Of a stretch of DNA of 30,825 nt, positions 13,388-22,089 are shown piece by piece (the stretch's first letter is position 1; every line of letters begins with the position of its first letter). Below the pieces are notes generated by a model. That model was given only the letters and a program-made list of their open reading frames with translations, did not search any database and was not told the origin of the DNA. A program made the position numbers and the translations under genes. Where the stretch lies: the IMG/VR virus record IMGVR_UViG_3300035670_000930, positions 1-30,825 of that record. One strand, 5' to 3'. The DNA is from a virus.

Positions 13388-14542
13388 TCAGTTTCCGTAC
13401 TTGTCAATGAGCGCGTTGATCGCGGCGTCATCGTCTTCGGGGACAGGGCGCACGGTCTGCTGTGTGCCGTAGCCAAGCGTCTGGCGATCCTGAACGGGCA
13501 AGGTGGCATCAACCTGCCCACGGGTCATGCGGGACTTGGAGATGATTTCAGCCTTGGCGCGCGCCCGGCGAATAATGGCCTCGTAATCTGCAACCGCTTT
13601 CAGAAAGGCTTGTTTTGACGTTGCAGTGTCCATGCGGGTTACCGCTGCTGTTGCGGTCTGACCTTCCGCATTGGACAGCGCCCCCATGCCTCGCATTTGC
13701 TGAATCGCTGTCAGGAATGCCCCGCTCTTGACCTGATTCACGAGGTTGGCAAAATCATACGCCGGGGTGCCTGGAATGCGGGTTGCAATCGGCGCTTCCA
13801 TGCCGGTTCCGTAATCAATGCCCGGATGCGTCTTGACCTGCTCAATCAGCCCGAGGGCGTCATCGGCTGCATTTATGTCGCTTGGTGCAGACGCCTCACG
13901 TTCAGCCCTTGTCTTGCCCGCTTCTGCGCCCGCCGCCTTGTCATAGGAAGCATCGAAGTTGGCTTTTGGCTTGCGGTCAAGCACCTGATTGGTTCGGCTA
14001 TCGACCGTGACAATTTCGGTTCCAAGGTCAACTGTCTTGATTGGGTTGAGAGGGGAAAACCCTTGCAACGGGCGAACCGATCCGCGATTGCCAGCCTGCA
14101 AATAGACCGGATTGCCCTGCGCATCCTGCGCCTGAACCGGCGTTGTGAAGGTTTCTGCGCTGCCGTCCATTTCCGCTTGCAGTTTTTCTCGCGCAAGCTG
14201 CATCTGCTGCTGACGATACGCTTGCTCAGCGTCAAACTGGCGTTGCCGGAAGGCATCGTCCCCCGTCGCCTGCTGCTGCTGAAACGCGAACTGGTCGCGG
14301 CGAAAAGCCCGGTCCAGTTCGTTCTGATCACGCTGATATGGGACGCCTAGAGCGTTGACGCCTGCCCCGACTTCACCAAGCGCAACCAGACCGCCGCCAA
14401 GGCCGTTGTAATCGCCCTGCTTGGCGAGTTCGGCAAGCTCCTGCAATGCCGTGCGCTTGCGGCGCTGTTCAAACATATCGGCGATTGCTGAGCCGGTGCG
14501 AAGGCCCGCAAACAGGGAACCGGCGAAATCGGGATTGTTCAT
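13388..14542 (-). CDS. DNA ejection / internal virion protein
   Basis: A 384-residue protein with a Gly-rich N-terminus (1-70), a long Gln/Arg-rich helix (about 70-127, FRRDQFAFQQQQ..RQRQFDAEQAYRQQQMQ) and a helical second half after a beta-like segment (130-195). It lacks membrane segments and enzymatic motifs. Its place between two other candidate injection proteins and its coiled character fit a P22 gp20-like ejection role. Spacing is 11 bases to the gene before it and 2 to the one after. Confidence 0.65.
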   Translation of the reverse strand: MNNPDFAGSLFAGLRTGSAIADMFEQRRKRTALQELAELAKQGDYNGLGGGLVALGEVGAGVNALGVPYQRDQNELDRAFRRDQFAFQQQQATGDDAFRQRQFDAEQAYRQQQMQLAREKLQAEMDGSAETFTTPVQAQDAQGNPVYLQAGNRGSVRPLQGFSPLNPIKTVDLGTEIVTVDSRTNQVLDRKPKANFDASYDKAAGAEAGKTRAEREASAPSDINAADDALGLIEQVKTHPGIDYGTGMEAPIATRIPGTPAYDFANLVNQVKSGAFLTAIQQMRGMGALSNAEGQTATAAVTRMDTATSKQAFLKAVADYEAIIRRARAKAEIISKSRMTRGQVDATLPVQDRQTLGYGTQQTVRPVPEDDDAAINALIDKYGN

Positions 14543-14553
14543 GCATGTTCCCC

Positions 14554-15171
14554 TTAAAACTGCGCTGTGCTAGTCCACGGGTTGAACGAACGGGAACCGA
14601 ACAGATTCCCGCCATTGCCGAAGCTTGGCATGCCCTGCATGCCGCCCATGACCGTTCCCGCAATGCCAAGCACGTTGTTGAACGCCCCCGCGTTTGCCGC
14701 GTCCTTCGCAGCGCCGCGCTGCATCATCAAGTTGCCGGTTTGGATGGCATTGCCGCCAAGGCCCGCCGCGCCCGCCTGCCCGCCCCCTACAAGACCGCCA
14801 AGCCGATTCAGGTAATCGTCATACTCCTGATCGTACAGATTTTGCCCGGTAGCCTGCAAAGCCCGCATGGTCGCACCAGACTGTCCCATGCCCCTTGCCG
14901 CCGCGCTGCGATCCACGGCACTCATTCCGGCCCGCAGATTGGCATCGTAGACCGGCGAAGTCCTGAACTGGTCAAGCGCGGTCTGTTGCGCGCCTTCGCC
15001 AGCCAAGCCAAGCAAATCGCTCAGGCGGCGGCTTGCGCCTGTCCCGCCCGATACCATGCTTGTGTAGAACGGATCGGTGACCTCCCGCGCCCGTCCGAAT
15101 TCGTCGGTTGCGCGGCGAATGCCCCGGCGCTGGTTTTTCGTCGGGTCAAGCAGTGCGTCCAGAAAACCCAT
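14554..15171 (-). CDS. DNA ejection protein, gp7-like position
   Basis: A 205-residue, Gly/Ala/Gln-rich protein: MGFLDALLDPTKNQRRGIRRA start, a helical middle (GASRRLSDLLGLAGEGAQQTALDQF) and a Gly/Met-rich C-terminus. Size, composition and its place directly after the tail-plug genes match the first of the three P22 ejection proteins (gp7). The start at 15171 fits the operon (2 bases after the previous stop); the 17-residue upstream extension would overlap that gene. Confidence 0.65.
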   Translation of the reverse strand: MGFLDALLDPTKNQRRGIRRATDEFGRAREVTDPFYTSMVSGGTGASRRLSDLLGLAGEGAQQTALDQFRTSPVYDANLRAGMSAVDRSAAARGMGQSGATMRALQATGQNLYDQEYDDYLNRLGGLVGGGQAGAAGLGGNAIQTGNLMMQRGAAKDAANAGAFNNVLGIAGTVMGGMQGMPSFGNGGNLFGSRSFNPWTSTAQF

Positions 15172-15173
15172 GG

Positions 15174-15755
15174 TCAGGCCCTCAATTCTCGAAGGATGGC
15201 AAAGGAGCAGCCGCCTTCCCAAAGACGGGAGTTGGTTGCTGCTGCCGTAATGCGGATGGTGTGCCGCTCAGCCGCCAATCCGGTGAATTCAAACCGGTGG
15301 CAGATACGGACGTAGGAAGCATCGCGCCCCGCCGTGTACGCCAGATCAGCCGTTACGGAATCGTTCAGGTAAGCGCTGATCGTCGTGTCGGTTCCCGTTC
15401 CCGCCGCGCCGCTTGAAACCTGGAAACTGGTCTCCACAACCAGCGCTGAACCGGCTTCCAACTTGTCCACCGTGAAGGTCAGGACATCGGCCTCGGTGGC
15501 AATGTCGAGATAGCCTGTCCCGGCCGGAACGTAGATCGATGACTGCTCTTGCAGCACAATGCCGCGATTGCCGAAGGATACCGTTCCATCTTCTTCACCA
15601 AGCAATCCCGACACCTGCCCGGATAGCGTTGTCAGGCTGGCATCGAAAGCCGTCAGAGCGCGTTGCATGGCCGCAAGGAACTCGTGCCCTTCCTGCGATA
15701 CTACGCCCCCCCTGAGCCAAGCCATGTGATTTGGAACGGCAGGAATCTCCGTCAT
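15174..15755 (-). CDS. structural protein, beta-rich
   Basis: A 193-residue protein overlapping the gp10-like gene by 4 bases (ATGA). After a helical start (about 1-50) it is beta-rich (SIYVPAGTGYLDIATEADVLTFTVDKLEAGSALVVETSF...HTIRITAAATNSRLWEGG), suggesting a jelly-roll or carbohydrate-binding-like sandwich. I do not recognise the family. Its place between the tail plug and the ejection proteins suggests a tail-tip or minor virion protein, possibly in the role of the P22 needle, though it lacks a long coiled coil. Confidence 0.65.
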   Translation of the reverse strand: MTEIPAVPNHMAWLRGGVVSQEGHEFLAAMQRALTAFDASLTTLSGQVSGLLGEEDGTVSFGNRGIVLQEQSSIYVPAGTGYLDIATEADVLTFTVDKLEAGSALVVETSFQVSSGAAGTGTDTTISAYLNDSVTADLAYTAGRDASYVRICHRFEFTGLAAERHTIRITAAATNSRLWEGGCSFAILRELRA

Positions 15756-17158
15756 ATCCCGATCCGCTGAGCGTCAATATCGACCATGGCAATTGCCCGG
15801 ATCACGTCCGATGAAATGCGCAGATCGAACGTGCGCCCGTTGCGCCCGCAACTGCCCATGTTCCACACATCGACCGGCTTGGCGTACTGCCCTATCTTGC
15901 CAAGGCTGATGATCCGCTCGCCCTTGAACGTCCTTGCATCATCATCCGACCAGCGAACCAGAAGCTTTCCCGGTTCCGTTGCTGTCCCGTGCCCGGTTTC
16001 CATGTTGAGCGACAGCCGGTTGAACGAAAGCCCGTTCGGGAAGTCATGCGTGATCGAAAACCGCGCACCCCAGATTACCGGTTTGCCGTCCTCGGTGAAC
16101 GTGTCATAGACGCCCTTGTAAATCGCGCCTGTCTCGTTCGACCCGAAATAATGGCTGTTGAATGCAGGGGCGCAGAAAGCCCCTTTCCATGCCTTGTTTT
16201 CGTCGCCTGTAAAGCGGTTATGCCAGGCTCCCGTGACGTTGTTGTATTCGCGCGTCCAATTGGTTCCCTGCAGCGTGTAGAACCGGTTTTCACCCCGCAA
16301 ATGCGAGAACGCATATATTGCCGACTTGTCCGCTTCCGCTTCGATCAGCCTGGACACTTCCGGCGATGAAACCACGCGGTCTTGATAGCCGGAAATCGCC
16401 CTTACGGTATGATCCGAACACACCATGAAAATGGCGCTGTCCACATCGGCAATCGAGTGCGGCGAATTGCTCCCAAACCGCAGGACCGCGCCTTGTACCG
16501 GCACAAACGGGAAGTCCGCCGATCCGCTTACAGTCCACACTTCAACGGACGTGGTTCCGATAGCGTAAAGCGTCTTGCCAGACCCCCAACACGCTACCAG
16601 ATTATCCGGATCGGCCTCTGCGGTAGCAAATGCCAGCGCGTCAACCGAAGTCGAATTCAGGTCCGATGCAAACATTTTCGCATTGGCGTCCCAGAACACG
16701 AAATACCCGCCGCATTGGGTCACGCCTTGCGGCACAAGGATGACGTTTCCTTCGTCATCCTGCAAATTGATGATGGACAGCGCGCCGCCTGTCAGTTGCC
16801 ACGCCTTGCCATCAGCCACAATGGCCACCTGAGTGGCGTTTGCGTCGTTTCTGGCCAGATATACCGGCCCGGTCCCCGGAATCGCGCCAATGCGCGTCTT
16901 TGTGCCGTTCTCGGCAACATCGTAGAGCGAAAACCCATAGACCGCGTACAGCTTGGCGTCTTCTTCAAGCCATATCATGCCCCGGCAAGAGCCATCGACA
17001 TCGGTTCCTAGCCGGGACAGCGCCGCGCACGGCACCAGCGACCATTGCGATTTGTTTTCCTCTCCTACCCGTTCGACATAGGCGTTGAACAAGGCAGGCG
17101 ATCCCTGGATTTTGTATCGGCCCGGATTGGAACGGAGCGGGAAGGCTATCTGAACCAT
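15752..17158 (-). CDS. P22 gp10-like packaged DNA stabilization protein (tail hub)
   Basis: A 468-residue protein that begins like P22 gp10 (QIAFPLRSNPGRYKIQGSPALFNAYVE) and continues as a repeating beta structure (LYAVYGFSLYDV.., GTGPVYLARND, AVLRFGSNSPHSIADVDSAIFM, FKGERIISLGKIGQYAKPVDVWN). P22 gp10 is 472 residues, so length is right. It forms the hub below gp4 in the tail machine and closes the head after DNA packaging. It overlaps the gp4-like gene by 13 bases. Confidence 0.9.
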   Translation of the reverse strand: MVQIAFPLRSNPGRYKIQGSPALFNAYVERVGEENKSQWSLVPCAALSRLGTDVDGSCRGMIWLEEDAKLYAVYGFSLYDVAENGTKTRIGAIPGTGPVYLARNDANATQVAIVADGKAWQLTGGALSIINLQDDEGNVILVPQGVTQCGGYFVFWDANAKMFASDLNSTSVDALAFATAEADPDNLVACWGSGKTLYAIGTTSVEVWTVSGSADFPFVPVQGAVLRFGSNSPHSIADVDSAIFMVCSDHTVRAISGYQDRVVSSPEVSRLIEAEADKSAIYAFSHLRGENRFYTLQGTNWTREYNNVTGAWHNRFTGDENKAWKGAFCAPAFNSHYFGSNETGAIYKGVYDTFTEDGKPVIWGARFSITHDFPNGLSFNRLSLNMETGHGTATEPGKLLVRWSDDDARTFKGERIISLGKIGQYAKPVDVWNMGSCGRNGRTFDLRISSDVIRAIAMVDIDAQRIGI

Positions 17159-17556
17159 CGGCGTCGGCTGCTCGCCATATCCACAAGTCCGGGATCGGTT
17201 ACAGGGAAGCGAACGTTGCGTTGCATCTTTGTCCGTATGGACGTATCGGCCTCAGCAGCGGCAGCGCGCACCATTTGTGTAGTCTCAGCGCTTGCCCGCA
17301 ACGGCCCCACCAGTTCGGACGCCAGAAGCATGGCAACATCGGGGTAATATTCAGCCGGTACGCTATCGATTGACCAGCGAACGCTTCCTGTCCGGTGCAT
17401 GTCGGCAAAATCGATTGCGATGCGCGCATGCATGGATTCGTACTGTTCAAGCGCGAAAGCGTTTGTGTCCCCGTCCGGTTCTTCACCAAAACCGATGCGG
17501 TTGATGATTTGCAGCGCGCGCTTGACGATATCGCTTTTGGTATACGGACCGGCCAT
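17146..17556 (-). CDS. P22 gp4-like head completion / tail accessory factor
   Basis: A 136-residue protein, mostly helical, starting with a TKSDIVKRALQIINRIG helix; the layout and its place between coat and gp10-like genes match P22 gp4 (166 residues), which binds under the portal and starts tail assembly. P22 gp4 also has a muramidase activity; no clear catalytic signature is visible here. It follows a stem-loop after the coat gene and overlaps the gp10-like gene by 13 bases. Confidence 0.7.
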   Translation of the reverse strand: MAGPYTKSDIVKRALQIINRIGFGEEPDGDTNAFALEQYESMHARIAIDFADMHRTGSVRWSIDSVPAEYYPDVAMLLASELVGPLRASAETTQMVRAAAAEADTSIRTKMQRNVRFPVTDPGLVDMASSRRRWFR

Positions 17557-17581
17557 GGCGCACCCTCACAAATGGCAAGGA

Positions 17582-17597
17582 GCGGGCCGAAGCCCGC
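17582..17597 (-). terminator. stem-loop with UUCG tetraloop between coat and gp4-like genes
   Basis: On the minus strand GCGGGC-TTCG-GCCCGC forms a 6-bp GC stem closed by the very stable C(UUCG)G loop, 15 bases past the coat stop. The bases after it (TCCTTGCCATTT) contain no strong U-run, so it may stop only part of the transcripts or protect the 3' end of the coat message. Confidence 0.55.
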
Positions 17598-17612
17598 CCC
17601 TCATTGCAATCG

Positions 17613-18863
17613 TTACGCCGTGCCGCTCAGGCGAACCGCAAGGCGCGGATCGATGGCCTTCACGCCGTACAGGATATCGAAACGCCAGCCCTGCTTGTCG
17701 TTTGTGGCGTCGTAGTACGGCACAAGACGAAGGCTCAGGCCCTTGTAGCTTTCGCGCGCGCCGTTGTAGACCGCAGGCGGGATTGCCAAAGGAACGGAGC
17801 AGAATGCAAAGGCGTTCCGATGGAAAACCATGTTCTGCCGGTATCCCGTTGATCCGGTTCCAAGCACCGTGATTGCCGCGTTGTCCGCGGGCACGGCTGA
17901 GCAGGTCTGCTGCGATCCAGACGTGATAATCGGGGGCGTGATCGTCAACGTTGCCGGGCCGGTCGATGCGCCGGAATTGGCGTCCGCAACAACCGTGAAC
18001 TGCCGCAGGAACGGCAAGGTTGCCTTGGTAACCGGGTTGACCGCGTACACGCCCGCAATGGTGAACACGTCGCCAGCCTTGAGAATGCCGGTTGTCGAGT
18101 TCGTCCACCCGTCAGTGACGAGCGATTGCGTCCAAGTGTCCTTGACGGAATCGTAGGTCACATTCTGCGAACCGCCATTGACCAATGGGGTTCCGGTAGC
18201 AACGCCGACAGTATGCGTAGCGACGTTTTGCGCCATGTACGTATCAACGCCACCGAGCATGCCAAGATTCGCCATGCGATAGGCAGACTTGGCAGCATCG
18301 CTGATATACAGACCGGCCTGAGAGCCAAGCATACCCCAATGATCGGCGGGAGAAAGAACCGCACAGCGGCCTTCCTGCGGTACGGCCAATTCGTCAAGCC
18401 GTTCCGGCCCTTTGCCGAAGTCCGAAAACGAGTTGATTGTCTGGCCTGGAGTTCCTGCCCAGTTCGGCACGTACCTGTACAGACCCATCAGATCAACATC
18501 AACCTGATTGGCCAACTGAACCATTGCAGGCTTCAACACACGCTCACGAACGCCGGATTCATCGAGATCAAGCGTCATTTCCTTCGATGTGAAGGCAACA
18601 GCAACGTGCTTCTGCTTGTCGATGGTGATAGTAGTCGAACCTTCAACAACGTCCTGCTCTGCAAGAGTTGCGCCGTCAGTGACCGTAAAGTCAGCAGGGC
18701 GCATGATGGAAACGGTTGCGCCTTTTTTGAAGCCGTTGATGCTCTTGCTGAATTCGGCTTCGTAATCCACGTGAACCTTTTTGGGCATCACAATGGTGTT
18801 TTCGAGAATGCGAAGCGCTTCCTTGCAGAACACGCTTGCTTGTTTGGCTACAGAATTTGCCAT
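17613..18863 (-). CDS. major coat protein, P22 gp5-like
   Basis: A 416-residue protein (P22 coat is 430) in the coat position after the scaffold. The N-terminal segment (ANSVAKQASVFCKEALRILENTIVMPKKVHVDYEAEF) and VSIMRPADFTV..TIDKQKHVAVAFTSKEMTLDLD are as in P22-type coat proteins, and the middle (about 220-330) has the inserted beta-rich domain. It forms the capsid shell with the gp8-like scaffold. I chose the ATG at 18863 (AAGGA nine bases before it) over a TTG two codons upstream. Confidence 0.9.
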   Translation of the reverse strand: MANSVAKQASVFCKEALRILENTIVMPKKVHVDYEAEFSKSINGFKKGATVSIMRPADFTVTDGATLAEQDVVEGSTTITIDKQKHVAVAFTSKEMTLDLDESGVRERVLKPAMVQLANQVDVDLMGLYRYVPNWAGTPGQTINSFSDFGKGPERLDELAVPQEGRCAVLSPADHWGMLGSQAGLYISDAAKSAYRMANLGMLGGVDTYMAQNVATHTVGVATGTPLVNGGSQNVTYDSVKDTWTQSLVTDGWTNSTTGILKAGDVFTIAGVYAVNPVTKATLPFLRQFTVVADANSGASTGPATLTITPPIITSGSQQTCSAVPADNAAITVLGTGSTGYRQNMVFHRNAFAFCSVPLAIPPAVYNGARESYKGLSLRLVPYYDATNDKQGWRFDILYGVKAIDPRLAVRLSGTA

Positions 18864-18914
18864 GATCAAGATTCCTTTCTTGCGGGCGCGTTATCGCTGC
18901 CCTTGCAAGCCGCC

Positions 18915-19820
18915 CTACTTTCGCGCTTCCCGCGCATTTCGATAGGCGGCATATTCGTCCATTGACATTTCGTGCAGCGGTTTCCGGCCGGAACCATTCG
19001 ACCTGCCGTTGACCTGCTTTGCGGGTTCGGCCTTTTTCAGTTCGGGCTTTGGTTGCACTGCTGCCTTTTTCAGCGCCGATGCGCCGATGCTGGCCTCGTG
19101 AAGCAGCTTGATGAAGGCAGGGGAGATCATCCGGGCAAGCGTGGCGTCGTCAAATCCAACGCTTCTTGCATATTCGACCAACTGCCTGTCCGCTCCTGCA
19201 TCCCAATTCGGGATATTCGCACGGCCATAGTTTTCGGCGGCTTCGACACGCTTGGCAGTCTCCTGCTGCGCTCTTGCCGTCCGTTCCTGTACCTTCTGCG
19301 CCCGCTCACCGGACAAGGTTGCAATGCGGTCCTTGACCTGCTGGCGTTCGAATTGCCGCTGTTGCGCGGTGTAGAGGTCCTCTTGCGCCATCCTGGACCA
19401 GTCGAGACCGGCATATTGCCGTTCCAGTTCGGTAAGGTGCGCTAGTTCAGCTTCGATCTTGAGTTCGTCCGCGCTGCGCTGGCGTTCGACTTCGAAAGCC
19501 GCCTTGGCTTCCTCAATCTCACGGCGCTGCTGTGCTACCGCCGCCGTCTTCTGGCGATAGTCCCTGTCCTTCATCAACGCTGGCAGGATCGTTTCCGGGA
19601 CTTCGTATTCTGCGCCGTCATCGCCAACCCATTTGGCAACGGCAGGCTTGGCAGGCTGCTGGTCGGGTTCGCCTTCGCTGTCCGCTTCGACCGATTGCGC
19701 GCCTTCCGCTTCATCGGAACCGGGTTCCAGTTCTTCAACGTCGCCACCTTCCGCAAGATTGGTTTCCGTTGGTTTGGAAACTTCCGTTGGTTGAGGTGTA
19801 TTGTCGATAAGATCGCTCAC
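18915..19820 (-). CDS. scaffolding protein (P22 gp8-like role)
   Basis: A 301-residue protein with a very acidic, low-complexity N-terminus (about 1-60), a long charged helical/coiled-coil middle (about 85-200, QQRREIEEAKAAFEVERQR...) and a basic C-terminus (about 245-301) rich in Lys/Arg. P22 scaffold (303 residues) has the same length and also binds coat with a basic C-terminus. The start is GTG, with AGGAG eight bases upstream; the gene begins 11 bases after the portal stop. It should be needed transiently for procapsid assembly. Confidence 0.85.
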   Translation of the reverse strand: MSDLIDNTPQPTEVSKPTETNLAEGGDVEELEPGSDEAEGAQSVEADSEGEPDQQPAKPAVAKWVGDDGAEYEVPETILPALMKDRDYRQKTAAVAQQRREIEEAKAAFEVERQRSADELKIEAELAHLTELERQYAGLDWSRMAQEDLYTAQQRQFERQQVKDRIATLSGERAQKVQERTARAQQETAKRVEAAENYGRANIPNWDAGADRQLVEYARSVGFDDATLARMISPAFIKLLHEASIGASALKKAAVQPKPELKKAEPAKQVNGRSNGSGRKPLHEMSMDEYAAYRNAREARK

Positions 19821-19831
19821 CCTGTACGCTC

Positions 19832-21766
19832 CTATGGCTGATATGGATAGGAAGGCATCGCCGATGCCTTGGCGACTTCTGCGCTTACTTTCATGCGTTC
19901 GGTTTCAGCGCGGAACTTTTCGATTTGCAGTTTTGCCGCTTCAAGCGATTGATCGGCCTTGACGGCTTCAAGCTCCTGCTGAGCCTTTCGGCCTTCCTGC
20001 AAGGCCTGCATGACTTCGGGCGACAATTGCTGCTCTTGCCCGTTGCCAGGCAACATTGCCTTGGCTCGTTCGGCAATCTCTTGTGCGCCTTCCCAATCCT
20101 GAGACGATGCAATCTTGTCGATCATCATCGGGCCAACTTGCGGAACCGCCCGGACAAACTCAATCATGTTGTACGCGTTCTCCATCCGCTTGGTTGCGAA
20201 CGAAGGCCCGACCGTTACGGCAAGGTCGTATTGCCCCTTGGAAAGGTCATGAATGACCGGGTACGGCTCCTGCCCAGGCTTTTCGATCATCCTTGGCGCG
20301 CCAAGCGGGACTGATTCTTCTTTGCCATCCTCACCAAGGATGCGCGCCGCCGAACGCCCGCTATAGACGTGGGGAATCAGGTCAATGACCACGCGCCCGA
20401 CTTGCCGGATGGAACGCGATAGGTTGTCAATGAAATGGAACGTCGCTGTGTCGCCTTCGGCCTTGCGCGCCATGATAGCGCGTCCGCTGGTCTCGTTCGA
20501 CCGCGCTCCCAATGAGGCATCATAGATGCCAAGGATCGCCTTCATATCGTCGCTGGCGTTAAGCGCTTCCTGCAAGGCCCCCGCTGCCGGGCCGCTATCC
20601 AGTGGCTGCCGCTGAGGGGCTACAGGGCCATCAAACTCGATGTACGAATGCGAGACCGTGTTTGCGGTTTCCCACCGATTGCGATCCGATTCGAAGGCTC
20701 CTTTCGGGCCGATGAACGGAACCCTTGGCGCAAGCCCGACCAGTTCAACCGCCGCCGAACGCCAATAGTTGTAGATGCGCTGAGCGTCCATCGCGTCCCA
20801 GATCAGGGAACGAATATGGCGCTTGCCGTCTACGAAAAACTCGTCCCCATATACCGGGATGATCGGGATGAACTGCCCTGCCCAATCAAGTTCGCTCAGG
20901 ACTTCCATGCCGTTGATGACACGCTGCTTGACGCGATAGGCCTCAACAACGCGCTCCCGAAGCACCTGAATTGCGCCAATCTCCAGAAGCGCCGCGTATT
21001 CCGGATTGGAAAGGTATCTCTGATCTACAACAATAGGTTCCGTCCGCCCTTGGACAGCGACCTCGTAAATGGTTTTTTCGACCTTTTCGCGCGTCCACCA
21101 TTCGGCAACGCGGATTGCATTGTCCTGCTTCCATCCGGCGCAATTCGACCAGCCGGAATCCGTCCAATCGACCTTGGACTTGCCCTTGTACTTGCGTTCG
21201 TACTCAACCTTCGGAAGCTCCTTGGCGACAAAACAATCGTTCCAGTCGCTACCGTCCACGGATTCGGACATCGGATCGCCGTAGACCGTCATCGGGTCCA
21301 GAATGCGCCGGATTGCTATGTCGTCGTCAAAGCTGTTGTTTGATTCCGCGATATCAACGCGCACATATCCTGCAAAGCAGGTCACTGCATTCTCAATCGC
21401 AGTGTCGTAAGCGATATCAGCGTTGGATGACCGCTCGATGTGCCGGACAATACCGGCGATCACATTGGCAGTCTCGATATCCGCCTGGGAATCGACCGGG
21501 CTAACCGTGATTGACGGCTTGTTCTGCCGGGCGTCATTGACCACCTGTCGGATGAAGGCAGGCATCTTGTTGAGCGTGAGCGTCGGGCGCTGTTCATGCT
21601 CACGCTGCGCTTCCACATGATCCGGCCATTGCTTGCCAAGCCTGCCAAACCGAATGCTTTCGCGGCCATTGGCGCGGTTTTCCGACTCCGCTTCCTCAGC
21701 AAGCGCAAATTTCTTGCGCGCTTCCTCTAGCAGATCGCGCTCTTCACTGTTCGGGCCGTCCGTCAT
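19832..21766 (-). CDS. portal protein, P22 gp1-like
   Basis: A 644-residue portal protein (P22 gp1 is 725). Family features are the N-terminal FGRLGKQWPDHVEAQREHEQRPTLTLNKM..VRQVVNDARQNKPSITVSPVDS segment, AIRRILDPMTVYGDP, the GRSAARILGE and KRMENAYNMIEFVRAVPQ segments and a Gln/Glu/Lys-rich C-terminal helix (about 575-635) like a short barrel. It forms the ring through which DNA is packaged and ejected. Its start overlaps the 107-residue gene by 4 bases. Confidence 0.9.
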   Translation of the reverse strand: MTDGPNSEERDLLEEARKKFALAEEAESENRANGRESIRFGRLGKQWPDHVEAQREHEQRPTLTLNKMPAFIRQVVNDARQNKPSITVSPVDSQADIETANVIAGIVRHIERSSNADIAYDTAIENAVTCFAGYVRVDIAESNNSFDDDIAIRRILDPMTVYGDPMSESVDGSDWNDCFVAKELPKVEYERKYKGKSKVDWTDSGWSNCAGWKQDNAIRVAEWWTREKVEKTIYEVAVQGRTEPIVVDQRYLSNPEYAALLEIGAIQVLRERVVEAYRVKQRVINGMEVLSELDWAGQFIPIIPVYGDEFFVDGKRHIRSLIWDAMDAQRIYNYWRSAAVELVGLAPRVPFIGPKGAFESDRNRWETANTVSHSYIEFDGPVAPQRQPLDSGPAAGALQEALNASDDMKAILGIYDASLGARSNETSGRAIMARKAEGDTATFHFIDNLSRSIRQVGRVVIDLIPHVYSGRSAARILGEDGKEESVPLGAPRMIEKPGQEPYPVIHDLSKGQYDLAVTVGPSFATKRMENAYNMIEFVRAVPQVGPMMIDKIASSQDWEGAQEIAERAKAMLPGNGQEQQLSPEVMQALQEGRKAQQELEAVKADQSLEAAKLQIEKFRAETERMKVSAEVAKASAMPSYPYQP

Positions 21767-22086
21767 GCGCGCTCAGCCCATGACATTTCGACTGAAACAC
21801 GGTCGCCAGACAAATGAACGGTCCATTCAAGGCCGCGCGCGTCAACCAGTGTCGGCTTTTTCTGCAAAGCCTGCCAGTTGGCATCTACGATTGCTTTTGC
21901 CGCGCTTTCCACTTCCGGGACATCAAGGAGATATCCAACTGGCGTCCCCTTCAACGGCGGCAAGCCATGATCCTTGAACGCTTGCTGCGCTGCGTTGTAT
22001 GCGTTGAGAAACCTGGACGTTGCAGCATTCGGCAACGGAACTGTTTTGCTCTTTTTTTCGATTGAAGTACCGATACCGTGAGCCAT
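21763..22086 (-). CDS. hypothetical protein between terminase and portal
   Basis: A 107-residue protein without a family I know. Helical N-half (RFLNAYNAAQQAFKDHGLPPLKG) and a beta-type end (DARGLEWTVHLSGDRVSVEMSW). It starts 3 bases after the terminase stop and overlaps the portal start by 4 bases, so it is part of the packaging block. Location suggests a small packaging or portal accessory role, but nothing in the sequence proves it. Confidence 0.65.
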   Translation of the reverse strand: MAHGIGTSIEKKSKTVPLPNAATSRFLNAYNAAQQAFKDHGLPPLKGTPVGYLLDVPEVESAAKAIVDANWQALQKKPTLVDARGLEWTVHLSGDRVSVEMSWAERA

Positions 22087-22089
22087 TTG

